Shown: positions 1 to 6,581 of the stretch, piece after piece
How the letters are laid out: each line of letters opens with the position of its first letter
How positions within the stretch are numbered: position 1 is the first letter of the stretch
NCBI RefSeq assembly: GCF_014647415.1
Contig: NZ_BMPD01000001.1
Coordinates: 62,001 to 126,000, forward strand
Reading direction: 5' to 3'
Length of the DNA: 64,000 nucleotides
Origin: Haloarcula sebkhae
GTDB taxonomy: Archaea > Halobacteriota > Halobacteria > Halobacteriales > Haloarculaceae
Position numbers and translations under genes: made by a program
Notes under the pieces: generated by a model
Seen by the model: the letters and a program-made list of their open reading frames with translations, nothing else
Database searches by the model: none
What the model was told of the DNA's origin: nothing

Positions 1-2
1 AC

Positions 3-338
3 GAGGATTTCACAGTTGACGCGACTGACCAGACGACGCTCACCTACGATCTCATCGTTCGGCGCGGCCCGGCCGTGGACGTCATCCTGTTCACCGAAGA
101 CGAGTACCGGGCATTTCAGAGCCGCCACCGGGCTCGGTACGCTGGCGAGGTGTCGCGGTTCCACGAGACGAACGTCCCCGAGAACCGAATTACCATCTCG
201 CCGGGGACGTATCGGCTCGTCGTCAACAACACCGACTGGTCACGTGCCGTTCCGTCACCGGACGAGCCATACGATGTTCTCGAAGGCGAATGCATGGTCG
301 ATTTCTCTTTTAATACGGAACCGACGACCAGCGAGTAA
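3..338 (+). CDS. C-terminal part of an exported-type hypothetical protein (5' end outside window)
   Basis: The frame is open from the left edge to a TAA at 338, so only about 111 C-terminal residues are visible. The fragment has alternating beta-strand patterns ('DVILFTEDEYRAF', 'ISPGTYRLVVNNTDW') typical of a beta-sandwich with a 'GTYxLVVDNT' strand, seen in archaeal surface or secreted proteins with an emp24/PPC-like fold. No signal peptide can be judged because the N-terminus is missing. A GTG at 75 is an internal codon and not a convincing start. It is followed by HMG-CoA synthase in the same direction, but that gene has its own TATA box, so they need not be co-transcribed. The function is unknown. 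Confidence 0.6.
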   Translation, partial: EDFTVDATDQTTLTYDLIVRRGPAVDVILFTEDEYRAFQSRHRARYAGEVSRFHETNVPENRITISPGTYRLVVNNTDWSRAVPSPDEPYDVLEGECMVDFSFNTEPTTSE

Positions 339-408
339 CTGTCTCACAGCGGGTTCGTGGCCCATCTGCGCAATACTAGTCAACCGTCGAAATACCAGTC
401 GACAAGCC

Positions 409-417
409 CATATACAT
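409..417 (+). promoter_or_regulatory. TATA box of HMG-CoA synthase gene
   Basis: The AT-rich element CATATACAT lies about 25 nt before the ATG at 437, the spacing expected for a leaderless haloarchaeal transcript. Confidence 0.45.
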
Positions 418-436
418 CCACGCTGACGCTAGATTC

Positions 437-1774
437 ATGACTGCAGTCGGTATCGATGCCATGGAGATCTGGACCGGGAAGCTCAAACTCGACCTCGCGG
501 AGACGTTCGCGCCGGCTCAAGGAGACGACCCGGGGAAGTACACGAAGGGGCTCGGCCTGCGCGCGTCGTCGTTCCCGGACGTGTACGAGGACATCGTCAC
601 GATGGGGGCGAACGCGGCCCATCGTCTGATGGAGCGCAAGGGACTGACGCCCGAGGACATCGGCCGTATTGACGTGGCGACTGAGAGTGCCTTCGACAAC
701 TCGAAGCCCGTTTCGACGTACATCGCGGGCTGTCTCGAACAGGTGTACGACGAGAACTTCCACCACGCCAACAAGGGCGAGCGGAAGTTCGCCTGTATCT
801 CCGGGACACAGAGCCTCGACGACGCATACAACTGGATCCGCGCCGGACGGAACCGCGGTCGGGCCGCGCTTGTCATCGCAACTGACACCGCACTGTACGC
901 CCGCGACGATCCCGGCGAGGCCACGCAGGGAGCCGGTGCGGTGGCGATGCTCGTCGACGAAGACCCGAATCTGGTCGAACTCTCGACCGAGCAGGGGTAC
1001 GGTAGCGCCGACGAAACTGACTTCCTCAAGCCCAATCAGCAGTTCCCGTCCGTCGACGGTAAGCGCTCGGTGAACGTCTACCTCGCCCGTATGCGCGAGG
1101 CGCTGGAGGACTTCGCCGAGGTGGCCGGCGACATCCATCCGGGAGACTACGAGATGATTCCGTTCCACACGCCGTTCCCGGGGATGGTCCGGAAGGCCGC
1201 AGCGCTTGGCTACCGGCACATCGTTCGCGGCACGGACGTAGGCGAACTGCTCGCCGAGGAAATCGGCCACCAGCCCATGCGTTCGGACTTCGAGACCGAC
1301 GACGAGTTCCACGCGGCGATCAAGGAGTACACGGACGCACTCACCGAAACCGAGCGCTATCAGGACTGGTACGCCAATACCATCGAGCCGACGCTCGAGA
1401 TCTCCCGGGAGGTCGGGAACTGGTACACCGGTTCTGTCCACATCGCTCGTGCCTCTGGGCTGAAACACGCCCGTGAGAACGGACTGGATCTGGACGAAGC
1501 CCGATTGTTAGTGGCCTCCTACGGGTCCGGCGCACAGGCGGAGGTCCACGCCGAAACCGTTGTCCCTGGCTGGGAGGAGGAAATCGGCGCGCTCGACATC
1601 GACGAGCAGATCCGGAACCGCTACGACCTCTCTTTCGCCGAGTACGAACAGGTCCACGACGTCCATAATCACGATACTGAGGCCGATGTCGAGGAGTTCA
1701 CCGCACCGGAAAAGGAGTTCGCCTTCGACGGCTGGGGCCGGATGGGTGAGCGGAAGTATCGGTACGTGGAGTAA
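437..1774 (+). CDS. hmgB: Hydroxymethylglutaryl-CoA synthase
   Basis: Condenses acetyl-CoA with acetoacetyl-CoA to HMG-CoA, the first committed step of the mevalonate route to archaeal isoprenoid lipids; cytosolic. The 445 residues match the family. The catalytic triad is visible: Glu83 in 'ATESAFDNSK', nucleophile Cys120 in 'FACISGTQ', and His244 in 'PFHTPFPGM'. The thiolase-fold halves and the conserved C-terminal 'YGSGAQAE' are present. The ATG at 437 is supported by a TATA box about 25 nt upstream and no leader. Haloarchaeal HMG-CoA synthase is a known mevalonate enzyme and an experimental target of hymeglusin. The gene stands alone; a direct-repeat region follows its stop codon. Confidence 0.95.
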   Translation: MTAVGIDAMEIWTGKLKLDLAETFAPAQGDDPGKYTKGLGLRASSFPDVYEDIVTMGANAAHRLMERKGLTPEDIGRIDVATESAFDNSKPVSTYIAGCLEQVYDENFHHANKGERKFACISGTQSLDDAYNWIRAGRNRGRAALVIATDTALYARDDPGEATQGAGAVAMLVDEDPNLVELSTEQGYGSADETDFLKPNQQFPSVDGKRSVNVYLARMREALEDFAEVAGDIHPGDYEMIPFHTPFPGMVRKAAALGYRHIVRGTDVGELLAEEIGHQPMRSDFETDDEFHAAIKEYTDALTETERYQDWYANTIEPTLEISREVGNWYTGSVHIARASGLKHARENGLDLDEARLLVASYGSGAQAEVHAETVVPGWEEEIGALDIDEQIRNRYDLSFAEYEQVHDVHNHDTEADVEEFTAPEKEFAFDGWGRMGERKYRYVE

Positions 1775-1832
1775 GTGAGAGGCACGACCATAGGGAGTGG
1801 CTCTCATATACGACGAGCGGCGCAGCCGCGAG
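1775..1832 (+). repeat. 58-nt direct repeat, copy 1
   Basis: Begins immediately after the TAA of the HMG-CoA synthase gene. Starts GTGAGAGGCACGA and ends CGCAGCCGCGAG; a second copy lies at 1910-1967, offset 135 nt, with only scattered mismatches. The DNA between the copies is 'cgaagcgagcagcgcgagcg'-style low-complexity sequence common in haloarchaeal intergenic DNA. Confidence 0.75.
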
Positions 1833-1909
1833 AATAGCGAGGATCGAAGCGAGCAGCGCGAGCGAAACCCTCGAATCGAAACGGGGACCGCAGGGAGCCG
1901 TGGAGAATA

Positions 1910-1967
1910 GTGAGAGGCACGAGCGTAGGGAGTGAGTCTCGTACACGACGAGCGGTGCAGCCGCGAG
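1910..1967 (+). repeat. 58-nt direct repeat, copy 2
   Basis: Second copy of the element at 1775-1832, again starting GTGAGAGGCACGA and ending TGCAGCCGCGAG. The gap between copies holds GC-rich degenerate sequence and no credible gene. Confidence 0.75.
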
Positions 1968-2290
1968 CAGGAGGCTCCAGCCGGTGAACACGGTGACCGG
2001 CAGTTCGTCCGACATTCCTGACTGAGAGGGCTGGCCTTGCACCGCTGCAAGGCCTGTCCATTGCTCCGGTCACTCTCGTCCACAAGAACCAACAGAGAGG
2101 TGGCCGTCCCCGTGGCGAGTTGGAAGCGTCCACCTGTTTGATCGATTGCAGATAGGGCGGCAACACGATCCCGATGTCGAGCCCGCCAACTTCCCGTTCT
2201 CTTATTTCAGCGAAGATTACCAATCCAAGAGAGTCGCTGCCTGCTTCACCCTCCTATCGGAATACAACGCCGACCATGCATTAGTACACC
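1968..2290. other. Gene-free stretch, possibly decayed sequence
   Basis: No frame here has family-like composition on either strand. Short frames cross it in all directions but contain Cys/Trp/Arg-rich shadow composition. It becomes AT-rich from about 2260 towards the promoter of the metal operon. It may be the relic of an older insertion, but no transposase motif was recognised. Confidence 0.4.
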
Positions 2291-2292
2291 AA

Positions 2293-2316
2293 ATTTATAA
2301 ATTAGATAGGTCTAAT
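2293..2316 (+). promoter_or_regulatory. TATA box plus perfect 6-4-6 palindrome (metal-operon operator)
   Basis: ATTTATAA (2293-2300) is directly followed by ATTAGA-TAGG-TCTAAT (2301-2316), a perfect inverted repeat with a 4-nt centre. The ATG of the DtxR-like gene is at 2327, so the palindrome fills the space between TATA and transcription start, where a bound repressor would block initiation. TTAG/CTAA half-sites resemble those of DtxR/IdeR/MntR-type regulators, which fits autoregulation by the first gene of the operon. Function is inferred. Confidence 0.55.
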
Positions 2317-2326
2317 CTGTCGTACG

Positions 2327-2638
2327 ATGAGGCCCAAAATAGAACCCTATCCCGAGGCAATCTATTGCCTCGAACAGGAGAGTAACAGTCCTGTTACGAT
2401 GAAACGTATTGCCGAGGCGATCGGCGTGCAACCACCGATAGTGTCGAGGATGCCCGACACACTCGAACCGTACGAATTGATCGACCGCGAGAAGTACACT
2501 GGAACACGGCTCACCGAGGGCGGTGAGCCGGTCACACTCGACGACGGAACCAAACAGTCGCTGCCTGACAGTATCACTGACGCCATTCGCGTCCATCCGG
2601 CCGGTACGAAGACGGACGAACGTCGGGGTGTAGCCTGA
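2327..2638 (+). CDS. Single-domain DtxR-like winged-helix regulator
   Basis: 103 residues. Residues 8-66 ('YPEAIYCLEQESNSPVT', 'RIAEAIGVQPPIVSRM', 'YTGTRLTEGGE') match the N-terminal winged helix of the DtxR/MntR/SirR metal-dependent repressor family. The dimerisation and metal-binding domain that normally follows is absent: after residue 70 the sequence is not family-like, and no continuation was found in the other forward frames. It is therefore a minimal or decayed DtxR. Its TGA overlaps the ATG of the multicopper oxidase (ATGA), so the two are translationally coupled. It probably controls its own promoter through the palindrome at 2301-2316. Whether it still senses metal is unknown. Confidence 0.65.
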   Translation: MRPKIEPYPEAIYCLEQESNSPVTMKRIAEAIGVQPPIVSRMPDTLEPYELIDREKYTGTRLTEGGEPVTLDDGTKQSLPDSITDAIRVHPAGTKTDERRGVA

Positions 2639-3936
2639 TGGCTAATGACCGGCAGGACTCCGCCGGAGAGAACGCGGCTGCTGACCGGGAATCTGGCCAG
2701 TCTTCGGGCGGAAAACGTGACGACGCCGCAGAACTGACAGAGACGTTGACCGGCCGACTCGTTTCGGCTGTCAAAGAAGACGCGGCCGTCAGTCGTCGAG
2801 CAGTACTGGGCGGTCTTGGACTCGCCGGTGCCAGTGCGATTGGTTTCTCGGGATCCGTCAGTGCAGACGGTGAGCACGAATCGATCCCGTCCCCTCACGG
2901 CGCATCAGGGACCGTTGGAGAATACCAGTCGGCGGACTTCGACCCGCACTCGTTCCTCCGAGAGTTCAACACGGGAACAGTCAAAGAGGAGAACGGGCAA
3001 CGCGTCCGCGAGTTCGAATTCTCGGCCTCGTTACGGAACATCGAAATCGCACCGGGAGTCACGTTCCCCGCCTGGACGTACAACGGCCAGGTGCCCGGGC
3101 CGACGATCCGTGCGGTCGAGGGCGAGATCATCCGAGTCAAATTCACCAATGGCCAAGAACACCCCCATACCATTCACCCGCATCTCAAGAACGTGAACCC
3201 GCGGATGGACGGCATCCCGCAAAACGGCCCCGGCGTCATCGAACAGACCGAGGAGTTCGTTTACGAGTGGCAGGCCAAACCGGCCGGCTGTCACTTCTAT
3301 CATTGCCATTCGATGCCGCTGAAAGAACACATCCATCGCGGGCTGTACGGCGCGATGATCGTCGATCCAGATCCTGAACGGGTGCGGAACAATCCGCGGG
3401 ATTACATCAACTACCACGGCCCGATGACGGACGAACTCCGTGCCGAGCTGGTCGAGGAGGCGAAACTCCGGAACCACGAACACCGGGCCGACGAGGTCGA
3501 CGAGATGGTGATGGTGATGAACGGCTTTGACACAAATTTCGACGGCGACAACGAGGTGTACGCGGCAAATACGCGAGCGTTCGCGTACGGCGTCGCCAAC
3601 ACTGATGCCACTGAAGGAGAGTGGACCGGCGGTGAGACGATCAAGCCGATCCAGATACAGCGCGACCAGCGCCAGCGGGTGTATCTGGTCAACGCCATCG
3701 AGTTCGACCTGATCAACTCCTTTCACACTCACTCGCAGTTCTTCGACTACTACGACCACGGTACCACGCTCAAGCCGACACACAAGAAAATCGACACGAT
3801 CATGCAATGTCAGGCACAGCGCGGCATCATCGAACTGGACTACTCGGACCACCAGCCGGGGCTGTACATGTTTCACGCACACCAGTCAGAGTTCGCTGAA
3901 CTCGGCTGGATGAGCTTCTTCGAGGTGAAATCATGA
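2638..3936 (+). CDS. Tat-exported two-domain multicopper oxidase
   Basis: 432 residues. A twin-arginine segment ('SRRAVLGGLG' at 52-61, then a hydrophobic stretch to 'VSA') follows an unusually long, polar, acidic N-region. Two cupredoxin domains follow. All four HXH pairs of multicopper oxidases are present: HPH 180-182, HCH 222-224, HTH 363-365 and HAH 413-415. Cys223 and Met240 make a type 1 copper site in domain 1. Domain 2 lacks a type 1 Cys. This makes it a laccase/metallo-oxidase type enzyme rather than a NirK nitrite reductase. It is coupled by ATGA overlaps to the DtxR-like gene upstream and the ZIP transporter downstream, so oxidation of Fe(II), Mn(II) or Cu(I) outside the membrane is a reasonable inference; the substrate cannot be told from sequence. 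Confidence 0.88.
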   Translation: MANDRQDSAGENAAADRESGQSSGGKRDDAAELTETLTGRLVSAVKEDAAVSRRAVLGGLGLAGASAIGFSGSVSADGEHESIPSPHGASGTVGEYQSADFDPHSFLREFNTGTVKEENGQRVREFEFSASLRNIEIAPGVTFPAWTYNGQVPGPTIRAVEGEIIRVKFTNGQEHPHTIHPHLKNVNPRMDGIPQNGPGVIEQTEEFVYEWQAKPAGCHFYHCHSMPLKEHIHRGLYGAMIVDPDPERVRNNPRDYINYHGPMTDELRAELVEEAKLRNHEHRADEVDEMVMVMNGFDTNFDGDNEVYAANTRAFAYGVANTDATEGEWTGGETIKPIQIQRDQRQRVYLVNAIEFDLINSFHTHSQFFDYYDHGTTLKPTHKKIDTIMQCQAQRGIIELDYSDHQPGLYMFHAHQSEFAELGWMSFFEVKS

Positions 3937-5147
3937 GTGACCGCGAGCGAACCGACGGCGGAACAGTGGACGCGAAATCCGAGATGCCGTTCGGGGTACC
4001 GACATGGGTCGGCGCAGTTACACCGCTCATATTGCTCGCCATCGTCGTCGCCGGCTTCTTGCTCGCAACCCCGTTTGCTGGCTTGGAAACCGGCGAGGCA
4101 CCGCCGGACGTGTCCATCACGCACACGTCGCTCCCGAACGACGAAACCATCGTCCTCCACGTGACGAACAACGGGCCGAACCAGGTGACGGTCAGTCAGG
4201 TACACGTAAACGACGCGTACTGGGATTTCACGCTGTACGCTGGTGGTGAGGAGACCGAAACACTCGGATCGATGGAAAGCGGGCGGATCGTCGTCCCGTA
4301 TCACTGGACGTCTGGGTGGGACATCCACACCAAGATTGTCTTGGACAACGGCGCGACGTTCGGCCACACGATTCCTGCACCTGCCGTTAACCCAGGTCTC
4401 ACGGGTGACCTCATCGGGCTACTGGCTGTCATCGGGCTCTTTGTCGGAGTCATCCCGGTTGTCCTCGGGATGCTCTGGTTCCCCGTCATGCAGCGGATGA
4501 GCGTGCGCGCGCTTCACGGCACGCTCATGTTCGCAATCGGCGTGCTAGCGTTCCTGGCGTTCGACGCTGGCTTCGAGGCGTTCGAACTTGCCGAGCAGAT
4601 ACCAGGTGCTTACGAGGGGTCACTGCTCGTGGTCCTCGGTATCCTGAGTGCGCTATTGCTCATCCAGGCCGTTTCGAAGTGGAACGCTGATAGGGTCTCG
4701 CCACTCGGTCTGGCCTACCTTGTCGCCCTCTCGATCGGGCTGCACAACCTCGCTGAGGGACTTGCCATCGGGAGTTCCATCGCCCTTGGAAAGGTGTCGC
4801 TGGGCGCGTTCCTGGTCATCGGTTTCATGATCCACAACGTCACCGAGGGGCCGGCCGTGGTCGCCCCGGTCGCCGACGGGAAACGCCCATCGCTCGCCCA
4901 CTTCGCCGCACTGGGCCTCATCGCTGGTGCCCCAGTCATCTTCGGTGGGTGGATCGGAAGTGTTGCCTTTTCACCAACCCTCGGAGCGCTCTTCCTAGCG
5001 ATCGGCGTCGGCGCGATCCTCCAAGTGAACTGGGAGATCGGCACGATGATTCGTGACCAGGGTTCCCTCGGGACGGCAACGAACGTCTTCGCGTTCCTTC
5101 TGGGACTGGTCATTATGTACGCGACGGATCTGCTGGTCGCTCTCTGA
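3933..5147 (+). CDS. ZIP-family metal transporter with extracytoplasmic N-terminal domain
   Basis: 404 residues. A first membrane segment (about 26-48) is followed by an about 100-residue beta-rich domain (about 55-150) predicted to lie outside the cell, then a ZIP core of about eight helices. The ZIP metal-site motifs 'HNLAEG' and 'HNVTEG' are both present. ZIP proteins (ZupT/GufA type) import divalent metals such as Zn, Fe or Mn. The extra outer domain is unusual for this family and could meet the coupled multicopper oxidase. The ATG overlaps the oxidase stop (ATGA), so the three genes form one operon. The transported metal is unknown. Confidence 0.85.
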   Translation: MSDRERTDGGTVDAKSEMPFGVPTWVGAVTPLILLAIVVAGFLLATPFAGLETGEAPPDVSITHTSLPNDETIVLHVTNNGPNQVTVSQVHVNDAYWDFTLYAGGEETETLGSMESGRIVVPYHWTSGWDIHTKIVLDNGATFGHTIPAPAVNPGLTGDLIGLLAVIGLFVGVIPVVLGMLWFPVMQRMSVRALHGTLMFAIGVLAFLAFDAGFEAFELAEQIPGAYEGSLLVVLGILSALLLIQAVSKWNADRVSPLGLAYLVALSIGLHNLAEGLAIGSSIALGKVSLGAFLVIGFMIHNVTEGPAVVAPVADGKRPSLAHFAALGLIAGAPVIFGGWIGSVAFSPTLGALFLAIGVGAILQVNWEIGTMIRDQGSLGTATNVFAFLLGLVIMYATDLLVAL

Positions 5148-5174
5148 GTTAGGACCGCGTCAGCGACTTCCCCG

Positions 5175-5882
5175 TTACGGCAATGTCCGCAGGCCGCCGA
5201 GGAGGTCTTCGAGATCCACGTCGGTGATCGCAAGCGAGAAGTCGTCGATGCGAGCGAGATCCTGTGCGTGCTCCCAGACAGCGTCCTCGTCAAGCCCGTG
5301 GAGGATGACGGCGTTTGGCGTCGGTGACACGACGCGGAGCGCGACGAGCGGGGACTCGCCGCGGGTCACGTTCGTGAACACGAGCGCGCGGTTCGTCGAC
5401 TGACCGTATAGCTGGTAGAACTCGTCCGAGGAGAGGCGCGTGATGGCGGCAATGGAGTTGATGACGGTGTGGCCGGCGACGGTGTCTTGACTGCCCCGGA
5501 ACAGTTCTTCGGCGTCGATGGCGTCGTAGACGCGCTCGACACCAACATTCGCGGAGTATTCGCGGAGGTCGTGGACCACGTCGCTGTCGAACCCCGCCGA
5601 GAGCACGCGGGCGTGCTGGCGGATGTGGTCACCGCCGCGGTTCTCGTCGATGTCGAGCAGTGCGACGACGAGTCGCCGGACCACGCCGATACCGGGATTG
5701 TCGCGCCGCCCGCTCTCGTAGTCCGAGACCACGGACGGGGAGACGTCGAGTTCGTCGGCGAGTTCGGTCTGTGCAACGCCGAAGTCAGTGCGCCACTTCC
5801 GCAGGGTCGCCCCTGGGTCGTCGCTCAGTGCCACCTCACCCGCCATTTTTTCCGCGAGGTCATCGCGTGCGCCCCCTGCCAT
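5175..5882 (-). CDS. XRE-type helix-turn-helix transcription regulator
   Basis: 235 residues. A Cro/C1-type HTH lies at about 25-80 ('GVAQTELADELDVSPSVVSDYESG'). The remaining about 150 residues form a conserved archaeal domain that may bind a small ligand or mediate dimerisation; no catalytic motif was recognised. The gene reads toward the end of the ZIP gene and stops 27 nt from it. The ATG at 5882 has a TTTTATTC element about 26 nt upstream (minus strand), supporting a leaderless start; an in-frame ATG 12 codons later (5846) is possible. Related archaeal proteins are annotated only as HTH-domain regulators; the target is unknown. Confidence 0.8.
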   Translation of the reverse strand: MAGGARDDLAEKMAGEVALSDDPGATLRKWRTDFGVAQTELADELDVSPSVVSDYESGRRDNPGIGVVRRLVVALLDIDENRGGDHIRQHARVLSAGFDSDVVHDLREYSANVGVERVYDAIDAEELFRGSQDTVAGHTVINSIAAITRLSSDEFYQLYGQSTNRALVFTNVTRGESPLVALRVVSPTPNAVILHGLDEDAVWEHAQDLARIDDFSLAITDVDLEDLLGGLRTLP

Positions 5883-5934
5883 TAGTTCACACGCTGGAGG
5901 GTCGCGAATAAAAGGGTATCGGAACCACGGGCGC

Positions 5935-6483
5935 TTACCGGCGGGCAGTCAGTTCGACGGCAGCAAGGACACCGTTCGACGGGGTGTGAACGACGCGTAC
6001 CTCGATGGTATCGCCCGGTTCGACGGTACCACCGCCGGCGTTCAACTGGAAGGTGATGGCCCGACCCGCCGACCACTGTTGGCCCCCGTTGGCGATGACA
6101 CCGCCGACACAGTAATCGTAGACGACGTTGTCGGGGTCGTCGGTATTGCTTGCTGACAGCGCTGTCCCGGACACTGGCAGGTCGACGATGCGGGCGTCGG
6201 TGTCTGGTAGTGCGACAGCGACTTCCAGTTCGTCCGCTGGGACCGAGTCGCCGCCATCGTGTCGAATCACTACTGTGTTTCCGCCGCATCCCCCCGATGG
6301 GCCAGTCACGAAGTTTCCGGTCGAGCGGGCGACGGTGGGCGTCCGTTGGTTCAGGTCGCTGCTCGCAGTGAACACAAACCCGCCGACTGTCGCCGCCAGG
6401 AGAACGGTAATCGAGAGCATAAGGACCACGCCGATGACGGGACTGACGCCGCGAGGGTCACGATGGAGATCTCGTCCGGCCAC
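5935..6483 (-). CDS. Type IV pilin-like (archaeal pilin N-terminal domain) protein
   Basis: 182 residues from a GTG at 6483. The N-terminus 'MAGRDLHRDPRG' is followed by 'VSPVIGVVLMLSITVLLAA', the haloarchaeal type III signal peptide and hydrophobic H-domain cut by prepilin peptidase (PibD). The mature part is beta-rich with two cysteines ('SGGCGGN', 'YDYCVGG') that could form a disulfide outside the cell. The frame stays open further upstream, but a minus-strand TATA (TTTTTATC, 6511-6518) sits 28 nt before this GTG, and a short leader fits pilins. The gene is divergent from rfcL. It may be a minor pilin or a membrane-anchored surface protein. Confidence 0.75.
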   Translation of the reverse strand: MAGRDLHRDPRGVSPVIGVVLMLSITVLLAATVGGFVFTASSDLNQRTPTVARSTGNFVTGPSGGCGGNTVVIRHDGGDSVPADELEVAVALPDTDARIVDLPVSGTALSASNTDDPDNVVYDYCVGGVIANGGQQWSAGRAITFQLNAGGGTVEPGDTIEVRVVHTPSNGVLAAVELTARR

Positions 6484-6510
6484 TGGTGAGACACGCTGTC
6501 CGTTGCTTCC

Positions 6511-6518
6511 GATAAAAA
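6511..6518 (-). promoter_or_regulatory. TATA box deciding the pilin start
   Basis: GATAAAAA on the plus strand reads TTTTTATC on the minus strand, 28 nt before the GTG at 6483. It supports that start over longer in-frame extensions. Confidence 0.45.
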
Positions 6519-6581
6519 CCTCAGCAGTAGACCGGTACTGCTCCGCAATCACTAAACGCCGGTCGCGCCAACCACAATCAA

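Noticed and set aside
380-1468. 362-codon minus-strand frame opposite HMG-CoA synthase
   Set aside because: Pure shadow of a well supported gene; no motif.
1968-2290. Remnant of an insertion sequence
   Set aside because: Several short frames cross the region, but none carries transposase residues and no terminal inverted repeats were found.
2146-2385. 79-codon plus-strand frame before the metal operon
   Set aside because: It overlaps the promoter, palindrome and start of the DtxR-like gene in another frame, and its protein has no recognisable pattern.
2638-3936. Copper nitrite reductase (NirK)
   Set aside because: NirK lacks the HCH and four-HXH trinuclear cluster pattern found here, so a multicopper oxidase fits better.
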